Positions 32,104 to 41,309 are shown, counted from the stretch's first letter. The stretch: 64,000 nucleotides of DNA from Thiobacillus denitrificans DSM 12475 (GCF_000376425.1 NZ_AQWL01000001.1:114347-178346), one strand, 5' to 3'. Made by a program: numbers and translations. Notes: generated by a model from the sequence alone, not told the origin.

Positions 32104-32606
32104 GCGTTGACCGTGGCAGTGGGAGGGGGAAGGATGGTTACATTCTGGCCCGCGCAGCCGGCGAGCCAGTCGACGGCCCGGCCGCGACCGGGGATCGTCG
32201 TGTCGGGCGCGATTTCCAGCAGCGGCAGCAACACGAAGGCCCGCTCGTGCATGCGCGGATGCGGCAGCGACAGGCCTGCTTCGTGGAAGTGGGCGCCGTC
32301 GTACAGCAGCAGGTCGAGATCGAGCGTGCGCGGGGCGTTGCGGAAACCGCGTTCGCGGCCGTGGCGGTGCTCGAGGTCGAGCAGCGCGGCGAGCAGTGCA
32401 CGCGGCGCAAGGCCCGTCTCGACCTGCGCCACCGCGTTGATGAAATCGGGCTGGTCGACGTAGCCCACCGGGGCCGAGGCGTACAGGCTGGAACGCGCGA
32501 CGAGGCGCGTGGCGGGCAGGCGGTCGAGCTCGGCCAGCGCGTATTCGACCTGTGCGGCCGGGTCGTTGAGATTGGCGCCGAGGCCAATGGTCGCCGTCAC
32601 ATTCAT
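32100..32606 (-). CDS. folK: 2-amino-4-hydroxy-6-hydroxymethyldihydropteridine pyrophosphokinase
   Basis: 168 residues from the ATG overlapping the pcnB stop. The start TATIGLGANLNDPAAQ and the signature PRTLDLDLLLYDGA (Asp pair for Mg-ATP) with LPHPRMHERAFVLLPL are clear. It pyrophosphorylates the pterin in folate synthesis. An in-frame extension upstream lies inside pcnB and is rejected. Confidence 0.95.
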   Translation of the reverse strand: MNVTATIGLGANLNDPAAQVEYALAELDRLPATRLVARSSLYASAPVGYVDQPDFINAVAQVETGLAPRALLAALLDLEHRHGRERGFRNAPRTLDLDLLLYDGAHFHEAGLSLPHPRMHERAFVLLPLLEIAPDTTIPGRGRAVDWLAGCAGQNVTILPPPTATVNA

Positions 32607-33952
32607 GCGGACTGCGTCTCGGCGCCGGATTCGCCCGGCTTCCTGCGTTTGCGGCGGCGGCGCGGTTTGGGCGAGCTGTCGGCCAGCAGCATGGCGGCGC
32701 GTTCGTCCTCGCCGGCTTCCTGGAAGCGCGTCCACCATTCGCCGAGTTCGGCAGCGACCTCGCCGGATTCGGCGCGCAGCAGCAGGAAGTCGTAGGCGGC
32801 GCGGAAGCGCGGGTGCTCCAGCAGGCGATACGGACGCTGGCCGCCGCGCTGCTCGAAACGCGGCTGCAGCGCCCAGACTTCCTTCATCATGCCGTCGTAG
32901 CGGCGCGGGATGGCGAGCTGGCCGCGCTGCGCATCGAGCACTTCGTCCATCGCCAGGAACAGGGCAGGCTGCGGTTTCTCGCCGGCCGCTTCGAGCGCAC
33001 GCCAGCGCTGCAATACCTGCGGCCACAACAGGGTACCGAACAGAAATGCAGGTGAGGCCGGCTTGTCCTGCGCGATGCGTGCGTCGGTGGTTTTCAGTGC
33101 GGCGGTGATGAAGCGCTCCCCGGTGGGGTCGTCCAGTATCGTATCGAGCAGCGGCAGCATGCCGTGGTGCAGGCCTTCGGCGCGCAGCTGGTGGACGCCG
33201 CGCAGGGCATGGCCCGACATCAGGAGCTTCAGCGCCTCGTCGAAGATGCGCGCGCGCGGGATGTTGGCCAGCAGCGGCGCCAGCGTGGCGACCGGCCGGC
33301 GCGTCGCTTCGTCGATGTGGAAATCGAGCTTGGCGGCAAAGCGCGCGGCGCGCAGCATGCGTACCGGGTCTTCGCGGAAGCGCGTCTCGGGATCGCCGAT
33401 CATGCGCAGCACATGCTTCTTGCAGTCGGCGACGCCGCCGAAGTAGTCGTGCACTTCCTCGCGCGCCGGGTCGTAATACAGCGCGTTGATGGTGAAGTCG
33501 CGGCGTGCCGCGTCATCCGCCATGTTGCCGAACACATTGTCGGACAGCAGGCGGCCGTGCTCGTCGGTCGGCCGCTCGTCTTCCTCCTCGGCTTCCTTCT
33601 GGCCGTTGGCGCGGAAGGTGGTGACCTCGATGGTGACGCGCCCGCACATCACGTGCACGATCTGGAAGCGCCGGCCGATGATGCGCGAGCGGCGGAACAG
33701 CCGCCGCACCTCTTCCGGCGTGGCGTCGGTGGCGACGTCGAAATCCTTCGGCGTTTTGCCCAGCAGCAGGTCGCGCACCGCGCCACCCACCAGATAGCCT
33801 TTGAAGCCGGCCTGCGCCAGGGTTTCGCAGGTTTTCAGCGCGCAGTCGTCGATCTGCTCGCGGCGGATGCCGTGTCGGGGTTGCGGCAGGATCTGCGCGC
33901 CGGAGGCACGCGATTTGCGGCCGAATACTTTGCTGATGATGCGACGAATCAT
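32603..33952 (-). CDS. pcnB: Poly(A) polymerase I
   Basis: 449 residues. The nucleotidyltransferase core GYLVGGAVRDLLLGKTPKDF with DVAT provides the catalytic Asp pair; FQIVHVMCGR and RRDFTINALYYDP follow, as in bacterial PAP and CCA enzymes. The C-terminal tail is very basic (PKPRRRRKRRKPG), fitting RNA binding. It polyadenylates RNA 3' ends to promote decay. CCA-adding enzyme is a possible alternative by family, but the basic N- and C-terminal extensions favour PcnB. Confidence 0.92.
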   Translation of the reverse strand: MIRRIISKVFGRKSRASGAQILPQPRHGIRREQIDDCALKTCETLAQAGFKGYLVGGAVRDLLLGKTPKDFDVATDATPEEVRRLFRRSRIIGRRFQIVHVMCGRVTIEVTTFRANGQKEAEEEDERPTDEHGRLLSDNVFGNMADDAARRDFTINALYYDPAREEVHDYFGGVADCKKHVLRMIGDPETRFREDPVRMLRAARFAAKLDFHIDEATRRPVATLAPLLANIPRARIFDEALKLLMSGHALRGVHQLRAEGLHHGMLPLLDTILDDPTGERFITAALKTTDARIAQDKPASPAFLFGTLLWPQVLQRWRALEAAGEKPQPALFLAMDEVLDAQRGQLAIPRRYDGMMKEVWALQPRFEQRGGQRPYRLLEHPRFRAAYDFLLLRAESGEVAAELGEWWTRFQEAGEDERAAMLLADSSPKPRRRRKRRKPGESGAETQSA

Positions 33953-33994
33953 TGGAGTGCGCGGAGCAGGGGGGCGAATGAAGCAGATGGGCGA

Positions 33995-34732
33995 TTATAC
34001 AGGCTGGACCGGTCGGTTCTGCAGCCGCCACAGCGTCGCGGAGCCAAGGCCATACAGGGCTTCCAGCGCGTCCGGTGTGAGCAGTTCGGCGGGCCTGCCC
34101 CGTTGCCAGCGGCCATCACCGTACAGGAACAGCAGGTGGTCGCAGTGACTGGCGGCCCAGTTCGGGTCGTGCAGCGTCAGCGCAATCGCATGCCCGGCCT
34201 CGGCTTCGCTACGCGCCCACGCCAGCAGCCGCGCCTGGTGCGCCGGGTCGAGGTGGGTCAGCGGCTCGTCGAGCAGGGCGATGCGCGGCGCCTGCACCGC
34301 CAGCTGCGCCAGCCGCGCGCGCTGGTGCTCGCCGCCGGACAGGGTGCCGAGCGGGCGCCGGGCGAGATCGGTGAGCTCCCAGGTCGCCAGCTGCGGCACC
34401 AGGTCGCCGGGCGCATGGCCGAAGGGATAGCGCCCGAGCGTGACGAAGTCGGCCACACTGCCGAAGAAGCCGCCCTCGTCGCCCTGCGGCAGCAGGCCGA
34501 TGTGCTGCGCGCGGGTCAGCGGCGGCAGGTCCGCAACCGGCTGGCCGTCGAGCGTGACGCGGCCGGATGCGGGCCGAGCGAGACCCGCCAGCACCATTAG
34601 CAGCGTCGACTTGCCGGCACCGTTGGCGCCGAGGATGCCGAGCACTTCGCCTGGTTCGAGCGCGAGGTCGAGGGCGTTGACCAGCGTGCGGGTGCCGGCT
34701 TGCAGGCTGAGCTGATGGGCGACGAGGCTCAT
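33995..34732 (-). CDS. ABC transporter ATPase, BtuD/FecE type
   Basis: 245 residues from ATG 34732. Walker A GILGANGAGKSTLL, signature LGTLSGGEHQRARL, Walker B IALLDEPLTHLD and the switch His in LTLHDPNWA are intact. It powers uptake of a metal chelate such as cobalamin, haem or a siderophore. It overlaps the permease gene by 4 nt. No periplasmic binding protein or TonB receptor is in the window, so the substrate is unassigned. Confidence 0.9.
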   Translation of the reverse strand: MSLVAHQLSLQAGTRTLVNALDLALEPGEVLGILGANGAGKSTLLMVLAGLARPASGRVTLDGQPVADLPPLTRAQHIGLLPQGDEGGFFGSVADFVTLGRYPFGHAPGDLVPQLATWELTDLARRPLGTLSGGEHQRARLAQLAVQAPRIALLDEPLTHLDPAHQARLLAWARSEAEAGHAIALTLHDPNWAASHCDHLLFLYGDGRWQRGRPAELLTPDALEALYGLGSATLWRLQNRPVQPV

Positions 34733-35655
34733 GGTTTGCGCAACAGCCACAACATCATCGGCACCCCAAGCAAGGCAGTCAGCACGCCAACCGGCAGTTC
34801 GCGCGGTTCGATCACGGTGCGCGCCAGCGCGTCGGCGAGCACCAGCAGGCTGCCGCCGGCGAGCGCGCAGGCAGGTAGCAGGACGCGGTGGCCGGCGTAG
34901 CCGAGTTTCCTCAAGGCGTGCGGCACCATCAGGCCGACGAAGCCGATGCTGCCGGCCTGCGCCACCACCAGCGCGGTACAGGCGCCGGCCAGGGTGAACA
35001 GCATCCAGCGCGTGGGCGCGACGGCCACGCCCAGGGAAGCGGCTTTCAGCGGCGACAGCTGCAGCACGTCGAGCCGCCGCGACAGTCCCAGCGCGGCGGC
35101 TACTGCCAGCAGCAGCGCGCTCCACAGCATCAAGGCGTTGCTGGTCCACGCCAGGTCGCCCATCAGGAAGAACAGCATGCCCGGCAGACGCTCGGCCGGC
35201 GCCACGGAAAGCACCAGCGCGATCAGCGCGCCGAAGCCCGCCGCCAGCATGACGCCAGCGAGCAGGAGCGGGGTGTGGTCGCGCGCCAGCAGCCGTCCGC
35301 CGAGCGCGGCGGCGAGCGCCAGCGCCAGCAGGCTGCCGGCGAATGCCAGCGCCGACACCCACGGCCATGCCAGTCCGGCCGCCATGCCGAGCAGCGCGAG
35401 CAGGCCGGCGCCGCCGGAGACGCCGAGCAGATAGGGCTCGGCCAGTGGATTGCGGAACAGCGTCTGCATCAGCGCGCCCGCCAGCGCCAGCAGGCCGCCG
35501 CAGGCGAAGGCCGCCGCCACGCGCGGGGCGCGCAGCTCGACGAGGATCTGCTGCGCCAGTTCGCGGTCGGCCGGCAGCGCGCCGGCCAGCAGGCCGAGCG
35601 CAATGGCGAACGGCGCGGCCAGCGCGAGCGGCAGCAGTCGGGTGACGGGGCTCAG
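34729..35655 (-). CDS. FecCD/BtuC-family permease; start probably CTG
   Basis: Many TMs with family motifs GGLLALAGALMQTLFRNPLA, LGVSGGAGL and GFVGLMVPHALRKL. The first standard start (GTG 35520) would begin inside the conserved ELRAPRVAAAFACGGL segment and lose TM1. The frame stays open upstream with a hydrophobic helix (LLPLALAAPFAIALGLLAG) and PADRELAQQILVELRAPR, so translation most likely starts at CTG 35655. That CTG overlaps the ppi stop (CTGA), giving 308 residues, close to the family's ~330. No ATG/GTG/TTG lies in frame there. Confidence 0.8.
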   Translation of the reverse strand: MSPVTRLLPLALAAPFAIALGLLAGALPADRELAQQILVELRAPRVAAAFACGGLLALAGALMQTLFRNPLAEPYLLGVSGGAGLLALLGMAAGLAWPWVSALAFAGSLLALALAAALGGRLLARDHTPLLLAGVMLAAGFGALIALVLSVAPAERLPGMLFFLMGDLAWTSNALMLWSALLLAVAAALGLSRRLDVLQLSPLKAASLGVAVAPTRWMLFTLAGACTALVVAQAGSIGFVGLMVPHALRKLGYAGHRVLLPACALAGGSLLVLADALARTVIEPRELPVGVLTALLGVPMMLWLLRKP

Positions 35656-36296
35656 GGCCGGGGCGCCTCGGCCAGCACGCTGACGCGCTGCATCACGACC
35701 GGTTCGAGCGGCACGTCGTCGTGCGGCCCGCGACTGCCGCGCGGCACCGCGACGATGGCGTCGACCACCGCCATGCCGTCGACCACCTGGCCGAACACCG
35801 TATAGCCCCAGCCGGCGACGCTCTGGCCGCGGTGGTTGAGGAGCGCGTTGTCCACCACGTTGATGAAGAACTGCGAGGTCGCCGAATGCGGGTCGCCGGT
35901 GCGCGCCATCGCCAGCGTGCCGCGCAGGTTCTTCAGGCCATTGTCGGCTTCGTTGCGGATGGGTTTGCCGTTGGGCTTTTCCGCCATGTCCGGCGTCATG
36001 CCGCCGCCCTGGATCATGAAGCCGGGGATCACGCGATGAAACACCAGGCCGTCGTAAAACCCGCTTTTCACGTAGTTGAGAAAATTCGCTGTCGACTGCG
36101 GTGCATTGCGGGGGAATAGTTCCAGCGTGATGTCGCCCTTGCTGGTTTCGATCAGCACGCGCGGGTTGGCCGGCTGGCCGGCAGCGGGGGCGGTGGAAAC
36201 GGTCTGCGTGCCGGGTTCGCTGGCGCCGCAGCCGGTGACGCCAAACATCAGCGCGCCGAGCAGCAGCGTGGCATAAAACAGGGGGAAACGGGTCAT
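35652..36296 (-). CDS. Lipoprotein peptidyl-prolyl cis-trans isomerase (cyclophilin)
   Basis: 214 residues from ATG 36296. A lipoprotein signal peptide ends with the lipobox VTGC (about residue 22), so the enzyme is membrane-anchored in the envelope. The cyclophilin domain follows: FLNYVKSGFYDGLVFHRVIP, GFMIQGGGMTPD, TLAMARTGDPHSATSQFFIN and VFGQVVDGM. It speeds prolyl isomerisation during folding. The stop is shared with the apparent CTG start of the permease gene. Confidence 0.92.
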   Translation of the reverse strand: MTRFPLFYATLLLGALMFGVTGCGASEPGTQTVSTAPAAGQPANPRVLIETSKGDITLELFPRNAPQSTANFLNYVKSGFYDGLVFHRVIPGFMIQGGGMTPDMAEKPNGKPIRNEADNGLKNLRGTLAMARTGDPHSATSQFFINVVDNALLNHRGQSVAGWGYTVFGQVVDGMAVVDAIVAVPRGSRGPHDDVPLEPVVMQRVSVLAEAPRP

Positions 36297-36330
36297 CGGA
36301 AAAGCTCCAGAGTGGGAATGGGGGGGGATT

Positions 36331-37185
36331 TTACGGGCGAGCGGGGGATGCCAGGAAGGCGTCGAACAGCCGTGCCGCGTTGTCATGCAGCAGCCCGTTT
36401 TCCAGCGGTTGCGGCAGCGGCTCGATCCAGTTGCGGATTTGCGCCACGACGGCTGCGTAGTGCTGCCAGCGGTTCACGCTGAAGGTGTCCACCGCCGCCA
36501 CGAAGCGGTCGGGATAGCGCTCGAACAGCGCGCGCCATTCCGGCAGCAACGTGCCGTCCGGCGCGATGCGTTCGTTGCGCACCGAGGTGTCGATCCAGAG
36601 CGTGGCGGGATAACGATCCAGCATTGCGGCCAGCAGCCCGGGCTGCGGCCGGGTGCCGAGATGCGCCCACAGCACCCGCACCTCGGGCGCGATGGCGAAC
36701 GCGCGCTCGATCACTTCGGCGTCGCCGTGAAGCATCAGCACCAGCCTGCGCGCAGCCGCCAGCCGCACCAGTTGCTCGAACACCGGCTGCCGGGCGTCGC
36801 CGGCAAACAGATGCAGTTCGCCGATGCCCGCCCAGCTGCCGTGTTCCAGCTGCGCAGCGATCCGCGCCGGCAGGCCGGCGTCGTGCACCCAGCGGCCCTT
36901 GTCCAGGTCCGACGCATAGACGCCGAGCAGCGGAATGATGCGGCCGGGCGCATGCCGGTACAGGTGCTGTGCCAGCTGCGGCGGCGAACTCGTCACCACC
37001 AGCCGGCGTACTCCGGCGGCATCGAGTCTGGCCAGGATGGCGGCGGGGGAAAACGCGCTTGCAGCAGGAGCGGAGTAATGCGCGTGGGCGTCGATCATCG
37101 ACGGCGGGCTGGCCGCGCTGGCGCATGCTGCCGCAACGACCAGTCCGCCAAGCGTCGCGAGCAACCGGTCAGTTCGACGCATCAT
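36331..37185 (-). CDS. Exported amidohydrolase-2 family protein
   Basis: About 284 residues from ATG 37185 (37182 also possible). An N-terminal signal peptide (LLATLGGLVVAAACASA) precedes the metal motif IDAHAHY near residue 30. VVTSSPPQL, IGELHLFAG, VLMLHGDAE, VLWAHLGTRPQ and AAVDTFSVNRW place further His and Asp ligands of a TIM-barrel metallohydrolase (PF04909 type). The substrate is unknown. The start overlaps the DsbA-family gene by 17 nt. Confidence 0.8.
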   Translation of the reverse strand: MMRRTDRLLATLGGLVVAAACASAASPPSMIDAHAHYSAPAASAFSPAAILARLDAAGVRRLVVTSSPPQLAQHLYRHAPGRIIPLLGVYASDLDKGRWVHDAGLPARIAAQLEHGSWAGIGELHLFAGDARQPVFEQLVRLAAARRLVLMLHGDAEVIERAFAIAPEVRVLWAHLGTRPQPGLLAAMLDRYPATLWIDTSVRNERIAPDGTLLPEWRALFERYPDRFVAAVDTFSVNRWQHYAAVVAQIRNWIEPLPQPLENGLLHDNAARLFDAFLASPARP

Positions 37186-37807
37186 CTGCAGCGAGACGGG
37201 CATCGATCGCCGCGCGCACGGTTTCAAGCGGCTGGCAGCCGTTGCTGATGGGGTGCAGCTGCGTGCCCTGTTGCAGGATCAGCGCGGGAAAGCCGCGCAC
37301 GCCGGCCTGGCGCGCCTGCAGGAAGTGCGCCCGGGTTCTGGCGCGGGCGTCGTCGCTGTCGAACGCGCGCAGGAACGCCCGCGCGTCCACGCCGAGCGCC
37401 GCCGCCAGCCCGGCCAGCACGTCGGGCCGGGTAACGTCGCGCCCCCCGGCGTAGAACGCCGACTGGATTGCCTTGAACAGCGGGAAGATCAGCGCCGGGT
37501 CCAGTCCGCCCACCGCCACCACGGCGCGGCTGGCGGGTTCGGTGTCGTAGATGAAACCTTCCGGCAGCGCGTTCTCGAAGCGGAAATCTTGTCCGGTGCG
37601 GTCGTGCACCTGGTGCCAGTGATGCAGGATTTCTTCCCGGCCCGCCGCCGTCATCGGCGCGGTGGTTCCGGGCCGCAGGCCGCCGAGCACCAGGGCGATC
37701 TTCATGCGCTCGCGGTAGTCGTCGCGCACGCTTTCGATCACCGGAGAAAACCCCCAGCACCACGAACACATGGGGTCGGCGAAATACCAGAGAAAAGGAG
37801 GCTTCAT
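37169..37807 (-). CDS. DsbA-family (FrnE-like) thiol oxidoreductase
   Basis: 212 residues from ATG 37807. No signal peptide: the protein begins with the first beta-strand and the CSWC active site (FADPMCSWCWGF, Cys 14 and 17). RGFPALILQQG near the end holds the cis-Pro loop. Cytoplasmic DsbA-fold proteins of this kind act as disulfide isomerases or dithiol oxidases. It is 52 nt after ccoS in the same direction; a role in metal or oxidase assembly would be speculation. Confidence 0.88.
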   Translation of the reverse strand: MKPPFLWYFADPMCSWCWGFSPVIESVRDDYRERMKIALVLGGLRPGTTAPMTAAGREEILHHWHQVHDRTGQDFRFENALPEGFIYDTEPASRAVVAVGGLDPALIFPLFKAIQSAFYAGGRDVTRPDVLAGLAAALGVDARAFLRAFDSDDARARTRAHFLQARQAGVRGFPALILQQGTQLHPISNGCQPLETVRAAIDARLAADDASN

Positions 37808-37859
37808 GGGAGAGCCAGCTGCGAAATGAAAAAACGATTCACAGCATACGCGATGAGAT

Positions 37860-38036
37860 TCAGACCGGGGTTGTTGGGTCGTTCGGTTTGGGCGGGGTGT
37901 CGTCGTCCATGATGACGCTGTGCGCCGGCCCTTCGAGGTCATCGAACTGGCCGTTTTTGGCCGCCCACAGCATGATCCAGGCGATGATGCCGACGATGAC
38001 GAGACTCAAGGGGATGAGCAGGAGCAGGATGTCCAT
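37860..38036 (-). CDS. ccoS: cbb3-type cytochrome oxidase assembly protein CcoS
   Basis: 58 residues: one TM (DILLLLIPLSLVIVGIIAWI) followed by the signature WAAKNGQFDDLEGPAHSVIM and a short acidic tail. CcoS is needed for haem and copper insertion into cbb3 oxidase. ATG 38036 lies 2 nt after the ccoI stop, the usual ccoI-ccoS arrangement. The structural ccoNOP genes are not in the window. Confidence 0.93.
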   Translation of the reverse strand: MDILLLLIPLSLVIVGIIAWIMLWAAKNGQFDDLEGPAHSVIMDDDTPPKPNDPTTPV

Positions 38037-38038
38037 GC

Positions 38039-40543
38039 TCAGGGGCTTGACTCTTGCGCGGCGAGCCTTGAATCCTGCGCCTTGCGGTTGCCGTCATCGG
38101 CGGGCTGGCTGAAACTGGAGAGCCGGAGCGCGTTCAGCACCACCAGCAGCGAGCTGGCCGACATGCCGATGCCTGCGATCCACGGCGTGACGTAGCCGAG
38201 CGCGGCGGCGGGAATGGCGATGAGGTTGTAGCCGAGTGCCCAGCCGAGATTCTGGCGGATGATGCGCCGGGTCTTGCGGGCGAGCGCGACGCCTTCGTAC
38301 AGCGTGACCAGCCGGCTGCCCAGCATCACCATGTCGGCGGCAGCCTGCGCGACGTCGGCGCCCTCGCCCATGGCGATCGATACCTGCGCGCCGGCCAGCA
38401 CCGGTGCATCGTTGATGCCGTCGCCCACCATGGCGACGATGCGGCCCTGCCGCTGCAGCGCGTTGACGTAGGCGAGCTTGTCTTCCGGCAGGGCACCGGC
38501 GTGCCATTCCGCGATGCCGAGCTGCTGTGCGATCGCCTGTACCGCGCCCGCGGCGTCGCCCGACACCAGGTGCAGCCGCAGGCCCTGTTTTTGCAGCGCG
38601 GCGAGCGCGACCGGGGCATCCGCCCGCGGGGTATCAGCCAGGGCAAACCAGGCGATCAGTTCGCCACCTTCGGCCAGCGCGACCCAGCTGGCGCCGCTAT
38701 CCGGTTCCGGTGGCGTCGGGGGGAGAGCGCTGGCGACGGCAAAGGCCGGCGCGCCCAGCCGGTACACGCGGCCTTCGATCGTGCCTTCGACGCCGCGCCC
38801 CGGCGTATTGCGGATATGGCTGGCGATCGCGGCGGGTGCGGCCACTTCGCGCAATGCCTTGGCGATGGGATGTTCCGAGCCGGCTTCGAGCGCTGCGGCC
38901 AGCATGCCGGCTTCGCGCTCGCTGCGTCCGCCCAGGGGCACCACGCAGCGCACGGAGAGGTGGCCATGGGTGAGCGTGCCGGTCTTGTCGAACACCAGAT
39001 CGGTGGCGCGCGCCAGGGTTTCCAGTGCATGGCCACGCGTGGTCAGCAGACCCAGCCGGGTGAGCCGGCCGGTGGCCGTGGTCAGTGCGGCGGGCGTGGC
39101 GAGTCCGAGCGCGCAGGGGCAGGTGACGACCAGGATCGACACCACGATCCATAGCACTTTCGACGGATCGATGGCGTACCAGACCAGCCCGACGGCAACG
39201 GTGATCAGCAGCAGCAGGCCGACGAACCAGGCGGCGGCGCGATCCGCCAGTTGGCCGATGCGCGGCTTTTCGCTCTGCGCGCGGTCGAGCAGGCGCACGA
39301 TGGAGGCGAGCCGGGTGTCGGCGCCGAGCTTGTCCACTCGCACCACCAGCGGGCTGGCCTGGTTGAGGCTGCCGCCGACCACCATCGAGTGCACGGTTTT
39401 CGACACCGGCAGCGATTCGCCGGTGAGCATCGCCTCGCTCACCGCGCTGTCGCCCTCGACCACCACGCCGTCGGCGGGCAGCGTTTCACCGGGGCGTACC
39501 AGCACGTGGTCGCCAACCGCCAGCCGGGCCACCGGCACCTGCGCTTCGTCGCGCGCCGGCCAGTCGGGCAGCCGCGTGGTGACGGCGGGGATCAGCTTCA
39601 CCAGTTCCTCGACTGCGGCACCGGCGCGGCGGCGTGCGTTCATTTCGAGAAAGCGCCCGGCCAGGAGCAGGAAGACGAACATGGCGACCGAGTCGTAATA
39701 CACCTCGCCGTGGCCGGAAAAGGTGGCGTAGACGCTGGCGGCGAAGGCGGTGCCGATGCCGAGCGCCACCGGTACGTCCATGCCCAGGCTACGGCGCTTG
39801 AAGTCGCGCCAGGCACCGATGAAAAACGGCCAGGCTGAATACACCACCACCGGAATGGTGAGGATCAGGCTCGCCCAGCGCATCAGCAGACGGATGTCGT
39901 CGGTCATGTCGGTGGCGGTGTAGGTCGGCAGCGCGTACATCATCACCTGCATCATGCCGAGCCCGGCGATGGCAAGCCGCTTGATCGCGGTGTTACGTTC
40001 GCGTTTGTAGATGTCGTCGGAGCGGCCGGGGTCGAACGGGTGAGCGATGTAGCCGATGTCGGACACCGCCTTCAGAATCGCCGACAGCTGGATGCGGCCG
40101 TTGTCCCAGCGCACCCGCGCGCGGCGCGTGGCGTAGTTGATCTCCACCGACAGCACGCCCGGCAGTCCTGCGATGTGGCGCTCGTTCAGCCAGATACACG
40201 CGGCGCAGACGATGTTTTCGAGGATCAGCGCGGCTTCGCGGATGTTTTCCGCTTCCGTTCGCACGAAGCTTTCCTGGATCTCGGGCAGGTCGTAGAGCCC
40301 CAGCTGCGCCAGTTCGGCCTCGGCCTGTTGCGGAGTCGCCGGCAACGCGGTGCGATGGGCGTAGTAGGCGCCCTGGCCGCTGTCGATGATGGTCTGCGCC
40401 ACCGCCTGGCAGCCACGGCAACACGCCGGGCGGGTTTCACCTTCGAACTTGATGGGATAGTGGGCGCCGTCCGGCACCGGCAGGCCGCAGTGGAAGCAGT
40501 CCGAAAAAGACAGGGCGGCCGTGAGCCCAGGAGAAGTACTCAC
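38039..40543 (-). CDS. ccoI: Copper-exporting P1B-type ATPase of the CcoI/FixI type
   Basis: 834 residues, GTG start. A Cys-rich N-terminal region (CFHCGLPV, ACCRGCQAV) precedes an HMA-like domain with CAACIW. Eight TMs follow with CPC (VTCPCALGLATPAAL, about residue 474), the phosphorylation motif DKTGTLTHGH (about 519), a nucleotide-binding HP (EHPIAKAL) and MVGDGINDAPVLAGA. The Cys-rich N-terminus marks CcoI, which supplies copper to cbb3 oxidase. The last 15 residues (RKAQDSRLAAQESSP) look repeat-encoded. Confidence 0.93.
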   Translation of the reverse strand: MSTSPGLTAALSFSDCFHCGLPVPDGAHYPIKFEGETRPACCRGCQAVAQTIIDSGQGAYYAHRTALPATPQQAEAELAQLGLYDLPEIQESFVRTEAENIREAALILENIVCAACIWLNERHIAGLPGVLSVEINYATRRARVRWDNGRIQLSAILKAVSDIGYIAHPFDPGRSDDIYKRERNTAIKRLAIAGLGMMQVMMYALPTYTATDMTDDIRLLMRWASLILTIPVVVYSAWPFFIGAWRDFKRRSLGMDVPVALGIGTAFAASVYATFSGHGEVYYDSVAMFVFLLLAGRFLEMNARRRAGAAVEELVKLIPAVTTRLPDWPARDEAQVPVARLAVGDHVLVRPGETLPADGVVVEGDSAVSEAMLTGESLPVSKTVHSMVVGGSLNQASPLVVRVDKLGADTRLASIVRLLDRAQSEKPRIGQLADRAAAWFVGLLLLITVAVGLVWYAIDPSKVLWIVVSILVVTCPCALGLATPAALTTATGRLTRLGLLTTRGHALETLARATDLVFDKTGTLTHGHLSVRCVVPLGGRSEREAGMLAAALEAGSEHPIAKALREVAAPAAIASHIRNTPGRGVEGTIEGRVYRLGAPAFAVASALPPTPPEPDSGASWVALAEGGELIAWFALADTPRADAPVALAALQKQGLRLHLVSGDAAGAVQAIAQQLGIAEWHAGALPEDKLAYVNALQRQGRIVAMVGDGINDAPVLAGAQVSIAMGEGADVAQAAADMVMLGSRLVTLYEGVALARKTRRIIRQNLGWALGYNLIAIPAAALGYVTPWIAGIGMSASSLLVVLNALRLSSFSQPADDGNRKAQDSRLAAQESSP

Positions 40544-40627
40544 GCATCGCCCCGCAGGAGAACGCTATGGCGCGGCAAACCCGGGAGAGAGATCGGGCCG
40601 GCCGCAGGCGTCAGGTGCAGCTTGTTA

Positions 40628-41203
40628 TCAGAAACGGAACCCGTAGCCGATACCCCACACCCACGGATTGATATCCAGATGGGTGAGCTTGACGCCGTTG
40701 CTTTTGACGTCGGTATCGATCCATATTTTCTTGACGTCGAGGTTGATATAGCCATTCTTGGTTACCGCAATGTCCACGCCCGCCTGCAGGGCGCCGCCGA
40801 AGCTGTCTTTCTCGACACTCAGGCCGGGAGCAAGATCGACATTATAGAAGCGGGCGTAGTTCAATCCGACGCCGACATAGGGTTTGATCACCGGCGTGGG
40901 ATTGAAGTGGTACTGCAGCGTCAGCGTGGGCGGCAGGTTGCTCAGCTTGCCGAGGCTGGCACCGTTCAGCGTTATTTCGCGGCGTGCGGTGGCGAGAATG
41001 AGTTCCACCCCGATATTGGGCGTGATGAAGTAGGTGAAGTCGATTTCCGGCACCCATTCGTCGGATACGTCGAGGCCCGGCAGGCTGGAGGACTTGACGT
41101 CGGGGGCGATCTGGATGGCGCGCGCGCGCATCATCCAGTTGTCAGCCAGGGCGGAGGCGGGCAGGGCGGCAATCAGTGCAAGGGCAAGCAGGGAATTCTT
41201 CAT
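40628..41203 (-). CDS. ompW: OmpW family outer membrane protein
   Basis: 191 residues from ATG 41203, which has CAGGAG 10 nt before it. A signal peptide (NSLLALALIAALPASALA) is followed by an eight-stranded barrel with the family motifs WVPEIDFTYFITPNIGVELI, YHFNPTPVIKPYVGVGLNY and WVWGIGYGFRF ending in Phe. OmpW forms a small hydrophobic channel. The AT-rich gap upstream has TATACT (minus, 41238-41233) as a possible -10, with no good -35. Confidence 0.94.
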   Translation of the reverse strand: MKNSLLALALIAALPASALADNWMMRARAIQIAPDVKSSSLPGLDVSDEWVPEIDFTYFITPNIGVELILATARREITLNGASLGKLSNLPPTLTLQYHFNPTPVIKPYVGVGLNYARFYNVDLAPGLSVEKDSFGGALQAGVDIAVTKNGYINLDVKKIWIDTDVKSNGVKLTHLDINPWVWGIGYGFRF

Positions 41204-41309
41204 GTTCACGGCTCCTGTTGAAAAAAGATAAGAGTATAAATAAGACATTCATATCATAATAAGTAAACAATCAGGACGCAAGCCAAAATGAATCCGCTAC
41301 CATGGCGGC

